Source of the DNA: Microvenator marinus
GTDB lineage: Bacteria; Myxococcota_A; Bradymonadia; Bradymonadales; Bradymonadaceae
Reading direction: 5' to 3'
DNA: 64,000 nt
NCBI RefSeq assembly: GCF_007993755.1
Contig: NZ_CP042467.1
Span: forward strand, 707,501 to 771,500
Within the stretch, counting starts at the first letter, position 1; every line of letters begins with the position of its first letter. The notes beneath the pieces are model-generated. The model saw only the letters and a list, made by a program, of their open reading frames with translations, had not been told where the DNA came from and did no database searches. Of this stretch, positions 45,869 to 53,632 are shown piece by piece. The position numbers and the translations under genes are program-made.

Positions 45869-47316
45869 TTCCCCTCCAGAAATTCTCGAACGACTTCGTG
45901 ATCACTAAAATGAACGCGGTCCCTTCCAATCTCCTGGTAGGTCTCGTGGCCCTTTCCGGCGATGAGAACAATATCGCCATTTGCTCGCTCAACAAGGGCT
46001 TGAGCAATTGCCTCACGACGTTTCGCAATCAAGAGTTTCTGAGTCCTCTCATCCGTAAAACCCTGTGCGATCTCAGCCATGATTTCTTCTGGACTTTCAG
46101 TTCGTGGATTGTCCGAAGTCACGATCACAAGGTCCGAACACTCCTCGGCAACACGACCCATAAGCGGGCGTTTTTCGCGGTCTCTGTCGCCACCACAACC
46201 GAATACAACGATGAGTCGATTCTCGGTAACCGAGCGCAAAGCTCGCAACGCCCTCTCAAGCGCATCCGGAGTGTGGGCGTAGTCCACATAAACTCCGGGT
46301 ACGACTTCTTCCAACCGGCCACATGGAGGTCGAATCTGAGTCCAAGAGTGCGCGATGGACTCAGCGGGAACGCCGCAAGCCCATACAGCCAGCGAAGCGC
46401 CAAGCGCGTTCTCCACGTTAAATTCTCCAGGTACCCGAAACTCTACGTGCAAGCCTTCAAACGCCGGGTGCCCTTTGAGCTGATAGTGAAAGTCCGATCC
46501 CACAGCCCTGAGTCCACGCTCGGTGCCAAACTCAAGAATCTCGACGCCATCGGGCACTCTATCGAGCAAGCGCATACCAGCAGCGTCGCGCGAGTTTATG
46601 ACCGCGGCTGGCACTTTTCCGTTCCGCTTGGAGTCCGGAAGGTACCTTTCAAAAAGTAGAGCTTTGGCGTCCTCGTAGGCTTCAAACGTGCCGTGAAAGT
46701 CGAGATGGTCCTGGGTCAAGTTCGTGAAGACCCCAACATCAAATGCGCAACCATTGAGCCTGTGGGTCGCAAGTCCATGGGACGAAACCTCCATGACCAC
46801 ATGCGTCACCCCATCGGCCAACATTCTAGCCAGAATGGCCTGAATCTCCGAGCTTTCAGGAGTTGTATTGATGCTCGGAATGACCTCGTTCTTCCAACGG
46901 ATGTTGATCGTTCCAAAGACGCCAACTACGTGCCCTGCAGAAGCCAAGAGCGTTTCCACCATAGCGGCGCTGGTCGTCTTTCCATTAGTCCCCGTAATGC
47001 CTATCAATTTGAGGTTTTGGCTCGGATGACCGTAAATCTTGGCGGCAATCAATCCCAGCCGCTCCCGAGTATCGCCGACCTTAAGCACACTTACATGCTC
47101 AGGAGCGTCAACGTCCTGCGAGACTAGAAGCGCCGACGCACCGCGATCCACCGCCATCGAAACAAACCGATGACCATCCGAGTTTTGGCCGACCAGGGCC
47201 ACAAAGAGATCCCCAGGCTGAACGCGCCGAGAATCAAACTCCACCCGGAAGACCTCTCCCTGCCCTTCCTGGACAAGTTCGACTCCCTCCACCTTTGCGA
47301 TTTCGGTGGCTTTCAT
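45865..47316 (-). CDS. murE: UDP-MurNAc-L-Ala-D-Glu--meso-DAP ligase
   Basis: The 483-residue Mur ligase has FDSRRVQPGDLFVAL, ATP loop GITGTNGKTTSAAM, MEVSSHGLATHRLNG, and the specificity motif DNPRTE near residue 405. DNPR is the motif of ligases that add meso-diaminopimelate, as in Gram-negative bacteria. It lies three bases downstream of ftsI and overlaps murF. Confidence 0.97.
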   Translation of the reverse strand: MKATEIAKVEGVELVQEGQGEVFRVEFDSRRVQPGDLFVALVGQNSDGHRFVSMAVDRGASALLVSQDVDAPEHVSVLKVGDTRERLGLIAAKIYGHPSQNLKLIGITGTNGKTTSAAMVETLLASAGHVVGVFGTINIRWKNEVIPSINTTPESSEIQAILARMLADGVTHVVMEVSSHGLATHRLNGCAFDVGVFTNLTQDHLDFHGTFEAYEDAKALLFERYLPDSKRNGKVPAAVINSRDAAGMRLLDRVPDGVEILEFGTERGLRAVGSDFHYQLKGHPAFEGLHVEFRVPGEFNVENALGASLAVWACGVPAESIAHSWTQIRPPCGRLEEVVPGVYVDYAHTPDALERALRALRSVTENRLIVVFGCGGDRDREKRPLMGRVAEECSDLVIVTSDNPRTESPEEIMAEIAQGFTDERTQKLLIAKRREAIAQALVERANGDIVLIAGKGHETYQEIGRDRVHFSDHEVVREFLEGK

Positions 47317-47319
47317 GGC

Positions 47320-49344
47320 CTATTCCAGATTTCCGCTAGATGGCTCTTCCGCCATCAATGATTGCCGACTCGCTGGAGATAACACCAGGGAGAGCTCAAA
47401 ATCTTCCTCGATAGGACTTCCCGCCTCAGGGGTCTGCGCTACGACCTTCCCCCAGCCTTCAACCCCCGGCAAAATCCCCATTTTACGGGATTTATCCAGC
47501 GCCTCGCGAAGCGTTAACCCACGAAAGTCGGGGAATCCGTCGCCTTGTGGAAGGACAATTGGAGGCAGACTCTCAGTCTCGAGCTCGATCAAAGGCTCCG
47601 TCTCTTCAAGCTCTTCGTCATCGAAAGTAAAGAGCTTGTCTTCAGGAGGCGGACGAACTCCACGGATTGTCAGTGCTTCTGACATAATCTTCTTGAATGC
47701 TGGCCCAGCAACCACGCCGCCGTAATGCATCTTCTGAGGTTCATCAACCATGACGAGAACCACGAACTCGGGATCTTCGGCAGGCGCAAAGCCCACAAAA
47801 CTTGCAATCCACATGTTGGGGTCGTACCGACGCGTCTCGGGATTGACCTTTTGAGCCGTGCCCGTCTTTCCACCGACGTGAAAGTGTTCGAGCTGCGCAC
47901 GTTTTCCAGTCCCGAACTTCGTCACTCGGGTCATGGTCCACGCCACCTGCTTGGCAACGTCCTTACTCACGACTTGTCTTAAGAGTGTGGGCTCGAAGCC
48001 TTTGACCACCGTGCCGTCCTTGTCCACGACTTCCTTGATGAGCTGTGGCTTCATCAGGTTTCCACCGTTGGCAATCGCCGCGATCCCCATGGCCATTTGA
48101 AGTGGGGTCGAAGTCAAACCCTGGCCGAATGCGATATTCGCAAACGAGACCTCCGCCCATCGGTCAGGCGGCCAAACAAGGCCTGGCTGCTCACCCCTCA
48201 TCCCGAGGCCCGTGTGACGCCCAAACCCGAAAGCCTTGATATACTCGTAGAACTTTTCGCGCCCGAGGGTCTGCGCAATCTTATACGAACAAATATTGCT
48301 CGACTCCTGCACGATCTCACCCACGCTCAAAATCCCTTCGGGATGAGAGTCTCGAATCGTATAACGGCCAATTCGAATGCGACCATTCTCACAATCGAAG
48401 GTGGAATTGAGCCGGATGGACTTTTCCTGCAGAGCGGCCGCCACAACCAAGGGCTTGAACGTTGAACCAGGCTCAAAGGTGTCGGTCACATTCCGAAGCC
48501 GCCAATCGGCCGCCTTGGCCTCCCTAAATCGATTCGGATCAAAGCTCGGCCAATTGGCCATGGCCAAGACTTCGCCGGTCTTAGGATCCACGACCACGGC
48601 ATAGGCGGCCTTTGCCTGATACGCTTCCGCCTGCTCTCTGATCGCTTCTTCGGCCACGCGTTGGAGCCGTTCATCAATTGTCAAAACGACCGACTTACCC
48701 TCGAACTCCCTAAACTCAGGAGTCGATACGGTCAGCATCGTCTTTCCGCGCGCGTCTTTATACCCCTTCAAAAAGTAGTCGCCTCCGGCGAGCAAGGTAT
48801 CGAACTTCTGTTCAATTCCCTCGAGGCCATTAGAGTCGATACCGACAAATCCCAACAACTGCCCTGCCCGCTCCTTGAGCGGATAGAAACGCTTGGACTC
48901 TGGCGTAAATCCAACACCGCTGAGCTCCGCCTCGGCGATCTTTGCCGCGGCTTCAGGAGTAGCCTGCCGTTTCACCCAAACAAAGGACGACTTCGAATCG
49001 ACACGTTTCCGAACAGTCTCCGGACTCAATTCAAGAGCCTCGCTCAGCACCCGAATCACCGATTCTTTGTCTTTGATTTCGCGTGGACGAACAAACACGC
49101 TTGGCGCTTCAACACTGACCGCGAGCTCGACGCGATTACGGTCCAAAATCGAGCCACGCCTCGCCTTGAGCTTGATCTCACGCATATGTTGGCCAACCGC
49201 CTTTTCGGCGAGCTCGGCCCCCTGAACAACTTGAAGGTGGTAAACACGAACGATGACTGCACAGAGCATGAGTGTAATGAAGGCGGCAATCGCGCCCATC
49301 CTCATGCGGATCCAAAACTCTCTGCGCTCATCCTTGTCGCTCAT
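47320..49344 (-). CDS. ftsI: Septal penicillin-binding protein FtsI/PBP3 with a C-terminal PASTA domain
   Basis: The 674-residue transpeptidase has a short cytoplasmic start, membrane helix (about 15-38), the dimerisation domain, and the penicillin-binding motifs STFK (Ser294, Lys297), SSN (348-350) and KTGT (493-496). After the catalytic domain a PASTA domain occupies about 598-660 (PDFRGLTLREALDKSRKMGI, VAQTPEAGSPI). PASTA domains on a septal PBP are common in Gram-positives and in some Myxococcota-like lineages, less so in Proteobacteria. It cross-links septal peptidoglycan together with FtsW. Confidence 0.96.
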   Translation of the reverse strand: MSDKDERREFWIRMRMGAIAAFITLMLCAVIVRVYHLQVVQGAELAEKAVGQHMREIKLKARRGSILDRNRVELAVSVEAPSVFVRPREIKDKESVIRVLSEALELSPETVRKRVDSKSSFVWVKRQATPEAAAKIAEAELSGVGFTPESKRFYPLKERAGQLLGFVGIDSNGLEGIEQKFDTLLAGGDYFLKGYKDARGKTMLTVSTPEFREFEGKSVVLTIDERLQRVAEEAIREQAEAYQAKAAYAVVVDPKTGEVLAMANWPSFDPNRFREAKAADWRLRNVTDTFEPGSTFKPLVVAAALQEKSIRLNSTFDCENGRIRIGRYTIRDSHPEGILSVGEIVQESSNICSYKIAQTLGREKFYEYIKAFGFGRHTGLGMRGEQPGLVWPPDRWAEVSFANIAFGQGLTSTPLQMAMGIAAIANGGNLMKPQLIKEVVDKDGTVVKGFEPTLLRQVVSKDVAKQVAWTMTRVTKFGTGKRAQLEHFHVGGKTGTAQKVNPETRRYDPNMWIASFVGFAPAEDPEFVVLVMVDEPQKMHYGGVVAGPAFKKIMSEALTIRGVRPPPEDKLFTFDDEELEETEPLIELETESLPPIVLPQGDGFPDFRGLTLREALDKSRKMGILPGVEGWGKVVAQTPEAGSPIEEDFELSLVLSPASRQSLMAEEPSSGNLE

Positions 49345-49352
49345 CTAAGACC

Positions 49353-49700
49353 TCATCGTGGGTCGAGAGCCGCATGCACCATAGGTTTGGAAGGATTTGA
49401 TTCGAGTTGAATCGGCCGGATCTGGTCGGGGCTGACGGGTTCCAATCCAAATCGGGTCCGTGCAACTTCAGCCATGCGCTCCGTTCTTCCTTGAACAGCG
49501 ACTTCAATACTTAGTTTTCGGTTCTCTTCCACAAGTTCGCGATGCTCGTTGGTGACTCGTGAAATCTCGTATCCCAAATGAGTAATCTGATACTCATTCC
49601 ACACGTGGAAAATCAGAATCGAGGACGCCAAACTTACAGCGAATATTGCTGCCCCTAGTCTGCCAGCATCCATGCACATGTCGAGCACTTTTTCCTTCAT
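49353..49700 (-). CDS. ftsL: Cell division protein FtsL
   Basis: The 115-residue bitopic protein has one membrane helix (about 15-34, LGAAIFAVSLASSILIFHVW) followed by a coiled coil (EISRVTNEHRELVEENRKLS) and the ERMAEVARTRFGLEPVSPDQI segment typical of FtsL/DivIC. Internal starts at Met8 and Met10 are possible. It stabilises FtsQ/FtsB and activates FtsWI. Position between rsmH and ftsI supports the call. Confidence 0.85.
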   Translation of the reverse strand: MKEKVLDMCMDAGRLGAAIFAVSLASSILIFHVWNEYQITHLGYEISRVTNEHRELVEENRKLSIEVAVQGRTERMAEVARTRFGLEPVSPDQIRPIQLESNPSKPMVHAALDPR

Positions 49701-49726
49701 TTTTCACCTTCTAAGCGCAATTTCTC

Positions 49727-50680
49727 TTAAAGAACCTCAACCGCACGCAATTTTGCACTTCGAGAGCGCGGATTTGCGGCCACTTCATCGGGCCCAGCTT
49801 CCACTGGACGTCGCGTCAATATCTTCACTTTCTCAGGCTTGGACTTCTCCATACCCAACTTTCGCAGCACCGGATCGACCTCTTCATTCTCACCGGCAAG
49901 CTCTTTAAAGCCCTGCTTGACGATTCGGTCTTCAAGCGAGTGAAAGCTGATGAGAACAGCTCTACCGCCGGGCTTGACGAGCTCTGGAATCGAGGCCACG
50001 GCACGCTCCAGGCCGCGCAACTCATCGTTCAGGGCGATACGAAGCGCCTGAAAGACAAGCGTCGCCGGATGAATCTGCGTCTTTCTTCTCGCCCCTGAAC
50101 CACCGAGAACTCTCTGACACATCTGTGCAAGGTCCTGGGTGGTCTTGAGCTTGCCAGCGGCAAAATCCATCTTGATCGCCGCAGCAAGTCGCCTAGACGC
50201 CTTGATTTCACCGTAATGAAAGAGCGCGTTCGCCAATTCTTCCTCTTCCACAACGCCAAGCCATTCATCGAGACGCGGGGCGTCCGGCCCCATGCGCATG
50301 TCGAGAGGACCTTCTTCACGAAACGAGAATCCGCGTGCTGCCTCGTCAAGCTGATGCGAGCTCACACCTGCATCGAGCAGCATGCCGTCAAACTTGCCCT
50401 CAACGAGGTCAGGAGCGTCTCGATAGTTGCCTAGAACCAGCTCGAACCTGCCCTGATACCCGGAGAGCCGTTGACGCGCTTGTTCATGCGCCTCGGGGTC
50501 GCGGTCAATACTGACGACTTGGCCGGTCGGAGCGCTCAAATCGAGTATGGCCTGTGTATGGCCTCCCCCTCCCAAAGTCGCATCCAAATACCGGCCGCCT
50601 GGCTTCACAGCGAGGTATTCTAGAACCTCGGCTACGAGCACAGGGGTATGGTATTCACTGCTATAAGTGAGATTCGACAC
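49727..50680 (-). CDS. rsmH: 16S rRNA (cytosine-1402-N4)-methyltransferase
   Basis: The 317-residue protein (formerly MraW) shows HTPVLVAEVLEYLAVKPGGRYLDATLGGGGH with the SAM loop, DRDPEAHEQA, GMLLDAGVSSHQLDEAARGFSF and the late AVLISFHSLEDRIVKQGFKEL. It methylates C1402 in the ribosomal P site. The start is GTG at 50680 with GGAG eight bases upstream. It follows mraZ after 54 bases. Confidence 0.96.
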   Translation of the reverse strand: MSNLTYSSEYHTPVLVAEVLEYLAVKPGGRYLDATLGGGGHTQAILDLSAPTGQVVSIDRDPEAHEQARQRLSGYQGRFELVLGNYRDAPDLVEGKFDGMLLDAGVSSHQLDEAARGFSFREEGPLDMRMGPDAPRLDEWLGVVEEEELANALFHYGEIKASRRLAAAIKMDFAAGKLKTTQDLAQMCQRVLGGSGARRKTQIHPATLVFQALRIALNDELRGLERAVASIPELVKPGGRAVLISFHSLEDRIVKQGFKELAGENEEVDPVLRKLGMEKSKPEKVKILTRRPVEAGPDEVAANPRSRSAKLRAVEVL

Positions 50681-50734
50681 GATTAAACTCCGACCCGTCC
50701 ATGGGTCCTTTAGGGCTCATCTTGAGCCAGAAAC

Positions 50735-51193
50735 CTAGAGTCCAAGGTTTGCCATCGCCTCGGCCAATCCTTTGGGATCCTGCATCGCATCGTCGAGCGC
50801 GGATTCCCAACGGGACTTCGACCAAAGCTCCATCGTGTCCAGTTGACCCACCCAATTGAGCTCTCGCTCAAAACCAGCGAATTCACGCATTGGCTGGGGA
50901 ATCAACACACGACCATGACTGTCCAGAGAACACTCGACGGCACCCGCAATGTAGACTCGCTTGAGCTGTTGTACGCGCGGGTCAAATTGCGGGAGCTGTC
51001 GAACTTTCTCTTCAAAGTTCATCCACTGCTCGAGTGGATAAAGAACCAAACACTTCTGAAAAGTACGCGTCAGTATGACTCGATCAGCGTTTTCCGGGCT
51101 TGAGGCCAACTCCGTTAGAACCTCACGAAACCTCGCCGGGAGGCTTACGCGCCCCTTTGAATCCATCGTGTGTTCGTACTGGCCTCGGAACAT
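50735..51193 (-). CDS. mraZ: Transcriptional regulator MraZ
   Basis: The 152-residue protein has two SpoVT/AbrB-like repeats: MFRGQYEHTMDSKGRVSLPARF at the start and VECSLDSHGRVLIPQPMREFAG in the second half. MraZ forms a ring and binds TGGG-type repeats ahead of its own gene, controlling the dcw operon. A promoter with GTGG repeats spaced by ten bases is present at 51287-51347. Confidence 0.95.
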   Translation of the reverse strand: MFRGQYEHTMDSKGRVSLPARFREVLTELASSPENADRVILTRTFQKCLVLYPLEQWMNFEEKVRQLPQFDPRVQQLKRVYIAGAVECSLDSHGRVLIPQPMREFAGFERELNWVGQLDTMELWSKSRWESALDDAMQDPKGLAEAMANLGL

Positions 51194-51286
51194 GAGGGCC
51201 TAACCTTTCAAAATGCTGATCTTAGCGTCCTTGCTTTGCCATCTGACACATGGAGGCCATCCTAGCCTCCACATCCGTCTCCGGAT

Positions 51287-51320
51287 CCACTTCATGGGAA
51301 TTTATCCCACTGAGCGCCAC
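51287..51320 (-). promoter_or_regulatory. Candidate MraZ operator (GTGG repeats)
   Basis: Reading the minus strand from 51320, GTGG starts at offsets 0, 10 and 30: GTGGCGC, GTGGGAT, GTGGATC. Known MraZ sites are TGGG-type direct repeats with ten-base period. The first repeat overlaps the -10 region, so binding would block the promoter. The element is inferred, not proven. Confidence 0.5.
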
Positions 51321-51347
51321 AATAAGGGTGAGAACTGAGGTCGTCAA
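51319..51347 (-). promoter_or_regulatory. Promoter of the mraZ (dcw) operon
   Basis: On the minus strand TTGACG (51347-51342, five of six) and TATTGT (51324-51319, four of six) are separated by exactly 17 bases. It lies about 125 bases before the mraZ ATG. A hairpin (TGGAGGC...GCCTCCA, 51251-51271) lies in the resulting leader. Confidence 0.5.
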
Positions 51348-51360
51348 GAAAGATCCGGGA

Positions 51361-51598
51361 CATCTTAGGATATAGACTCCACCTATCTGAAGCCTGATTT
51401 TTGGGGATTAGCTAGAGACATAGACAGTGCGGGGCCCTGCGATGATCCGCGTCCCAAATTGATGCAGAAACAAGTCCCCCAGACACCGCAACCCACCCCC
51501 TATTTTCACAAGATAAGGGCGATCTCTGCCGATCTCCCTCAAAAACTAGAGAGCTGGTGGATCAAAGTGGGATACGATTCCCCAGGAGTGATCAAGAA
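51361..51598. other. Intergenic stretch upstream of the dcw promoter
   Basis: Together with the mraZ leader, 51194-51648 is the second long gap in the window. Apart from the promoter/operator (51287-51347), the leader hairpin and the terminator (51599-51630), this 238-base part contains no convincing gene or strong hairpin. A plus-strand open frame at 51459-51662 crosses the terminator of the opposite small gene and has no ribosome site. Confidence 0.5.
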
Positions 51599-51630
51599 GC
51601 AAAAAAAGCCACCCGAATGGGTGGCTTTAG
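51599..51630 (-). terminator. Rho-independent terminator of the 57-residue gene
   Basis: On the minus strand AGCCACCC-ATTC-GGGTGGCT (51626-51607) is a perfect eight-base-pair hairpin followed by about seven T. It lies about 20 bases downstream of the small gene's stop. Confidence 0.85.
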
Positions 51631-51648
51631 AGCAGTCTTTCGACTGGA

Positions 51649-51822
51649 TTATTCAGCGCTAGTCGAGAACTTGACGTACCTTGGAAGCACGCGAACCTTC
51701 TTACGTGGTGCGTACTCCACTTCTACGGTCTCGCTTTGTGCAACCATTTGCTTGGACACAAAGCACATGATCTTTTGTTCGCTTTTAGTTTCTGGTGCTT
51801 TCTCTGTTGTTTCTTCGCTCAT
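51649..51822 (-). CDS. Small 57-residue protein of unknown function
   Basis: An ATG at 51822, preceded by AGGAGT at good distance, opens a 57-codon frame ending TAA 51651-51649, and a strong terminator follows. The product begins MSEETTEKAPETKSEQKIMC, continues FVSKQMVAQSETVEVEYAPR and ends KKVRVLPRYVKFSTSAE. The first 17 residues are charged and probably flexible; the rest, with CFVSKQM and VEYAPRKKVRVLPRYVKF, looks like a compact basic beta unit, perhaps nucleic acid-binding. A good ribosome site and a dedicated terminator argue that it is real. Function unknown. Confidence 0.8.
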   Translation of the reverse strand: MSEETTEKAPETKSEQKIMCFVSKQMVAQSETVEVEYAPRKKVRVLPRYVKFSTSAE

Positions 51823-51887
51823 TGTCTACTCCTAAAGTCTATTTGACGGCCCCTTGCTATCAGCAGAGGGAAGTCTAGTCAATCTGC

Positions 51888-53627
51888 CTAATTTGCCGGT
51901 GCTGGGACCGGATCGTGTGCGTTGTAGAAGCTTGCGCTATCTCGTGCGGCTATGGAGCCCTGAATCGAGCCCACGCCGCCCACCAAGAGCACCTTGCCGC
52001 TTGAAAGCACCAGGGCCGTTCCCTGATACCGATGCTCGTCGAGTACGCCCGCCGCCCTCGCCTGGTATGGAAGTGCTTGTGTCAGATCCGTGAACTCCAG
52101 GCGCTCAACGGAGTCAACGTTTTGCCCGGCGTTTTTGCCACCAAGCACCACAATGTCTCGGCTCACAGGTAGCTCCACAGCCATCAGACGGCCCCTCGCG
52201 TCAGAGAGTGTCCAATCATTCCCACCCTGGAAGGCGCCACGCCCAATTCCACCAATCTCAAACCCGCCGGTCGCTGCTCCTTCGAAATCAGTGTATCCGC
52301 CAATCACCATAGCGAGGCTAGCGTTAGGAGACGTGGAAATCCGGATAGCGGAGTGCCCAAAGCGAGCCTCACGCATATCTGCCTCAGGGCTAGATTCGGT
52401 GCCCGCAATCACTTCTGTGCTGGCCATTGCGCCTTCGGCGTTACGTCCGCCCAAGACCCAAATGCTCGTTCCGTCTCCCATGGTCAGCGCTGTCGCTTCT
52501 GCACGGGCTTCGTCCAAATTGAACGGGCCGAGGATATCTCCCGTTGAAACCTCAAGGATTTCGAAGGTCGGTAAGACATCATCTTCGCCCAGTACGCCGA
52601 GACCGCCGATGAAGAGGACTGCGTTGTCCGAGGGTCTGTAGGCGGCGGCGTGCCAGCCTCGCGCGACCTTCAAACGCGAAGGTTGCCCGTCTGAGCCGCG
52701 AATGGCGCTGATGCGGCTCCCTTCGGGCTGGTTCATATCCACAAGGTAAAGACCGTCGGTGGCCATGACCCCGTCCTCTTGCTTCGTGAAACCACCTGCA
52801 ACGACGAACTTATCGTCGCCGATCGCAGTCATGGTCCCGTGAACAAAGGGTTGGTCGAATCGGTCGTTCCCGGCCGAATCAAAGCCAGCTTCGGTAAAGT
52901 AGCCCGTCGCGGGATCAAAAATCTGCAAATCAACCGTCATGGTTCGGTACTTGGGAAGCGTCAACGTGGCAGCACCCGGCGTCGGGTCTCCACCACCAGC
53001 GACGATTACACGACCGTCCGAAAGCTGCGCCATGGCATGCCCGGCGCGCCCAAGCCATGTTTTGCACGTTTGTGGTGTCCCCGAGCACGTCGCACTCGGT
53101 CCACATTGGTCATCGCTCGTGCAAGACGACTCGGGCATGGCACGATAGTCAAACCTGGACTGCGTGAACCGCCGCTCTTGTGTGCTCGAGTCCAACACGA
53201 CCGAACCTACCGGTGAGACACTATCGGCCCCGAGAACCTGAATGCGGAAGGTTTTGTCGCCCTCCTCTGGGGTATAGTCAAACCGAGGCGTGGAACCCGA
53301 CGCGATCACTTCACCTGCGCCATTGAGCACTTCAAGATCAAGCCTCAGGTTCTGGCCGAAGCTCAGTTCGGGCACTTTGCCCGTCTGTGACGAAGCCACG
53401 AATGAGCCTCGCTTAAGCGTGCGTCGGTCGAGAGGCTGAACCAGCGAAACATTGACGGTCTCTTGCCCCTCAAAACCTGGCAGACCCGAGACAAAGCCCG
53501 TACCACCTTGAAAATCCGGACCGTAGCCGAACACATCAATTCGAAGTGATGGCCCGCCCTCGTCTCCACCGCAGCCGAGCGAAGCAGCCAAAAGTCCCAC
53601 AATCATCCAATGCATTGTTCGCATCAT
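51888..53627 (-). CDS. Kelch-repeat lipoprotein
   Basis: The product of about 579 residues begins with a lipoprotein signal peptide ending LLAASLGCGGD. After a beta-rich N-terminal domain (about 20-150) and a small Cys cluster (SSCTSDDQCGPSATC), six or so kelch-like repeats follow, each ending in VAGG, IGG, LGG or VGG and spaced about 50-60 residues, as in a beta-propeller. It is probably a surface-exposed binding protein. Start choice among ATG 53627, ATG 53624 and GTG 53639 is open; 53627/53624 have GAGG just upstream. It overlaps the end of the preceding PEGA gene or nearly so, indicating one operon. Confidence 0.83.
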   Translation of the reverse strand: MMRTMHWMIVGLLAASLGCGGDEGGPSLRIDVFGYGPDFQGGTGFVSGLPGFEGQETVNVSLVQPLDRRTLKRGSFVASSQTGKVPELSFGQNLRLDLEVLNGAGEVIASGSTPRFDYTPEEGDKTFRIQVLGADSVSPVGSVVLDSSTQERRFTQSRFDYRAMPESSCTSDDQCGPSATCSGTPQTCKTWLGRAGHAMAQLSDGRVIVAGGGDPTPGAATLTLPKYRTMTVDLQIFDPATGYFTEAGFDSAGNDRFDQPFVHGTMTAIGDDKFVVAGGFTKQEDGVMATDGLYLVDMNQPEGSRISAIRGSDGQPSRLKVARGWHAAAYRPSDNAVLFIGGLGVLGEDDVLPTFEILEVSTGDILGPFNLDEARAEATALTMGDGTSIWVLGGRNAEGAMASTEVIAGTESSPEADMREARFGHSAIRISTSPNASLAMVIGGYTDFEGAATGGFEIGGIGRGAFQGGNDWTLSDARGRLMAVELPVSRDIVVLGGKNAGQNVDSVERLEFTDLTQALPYQARAAGVLDEHRYQGTALVLSSGKVLLVGGVGSIQGSIAARDSASFYNAHDPVPAPAN

Positions 53628-53632
53628 CAACC

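Noticed and set aside
45829-46659. 276-codon plus-strand frame opposite murE/murF
   Set aside because: Antisense shadow of two well-supported Mur ligase genes.
51459-51662. 67-codon plus-strand frame in the gap upstream of the dcw promoter
   Set aside because: It crosses the terminator of the opposite small gene, has no ribosome site, and its sequence shows no recognisable features.
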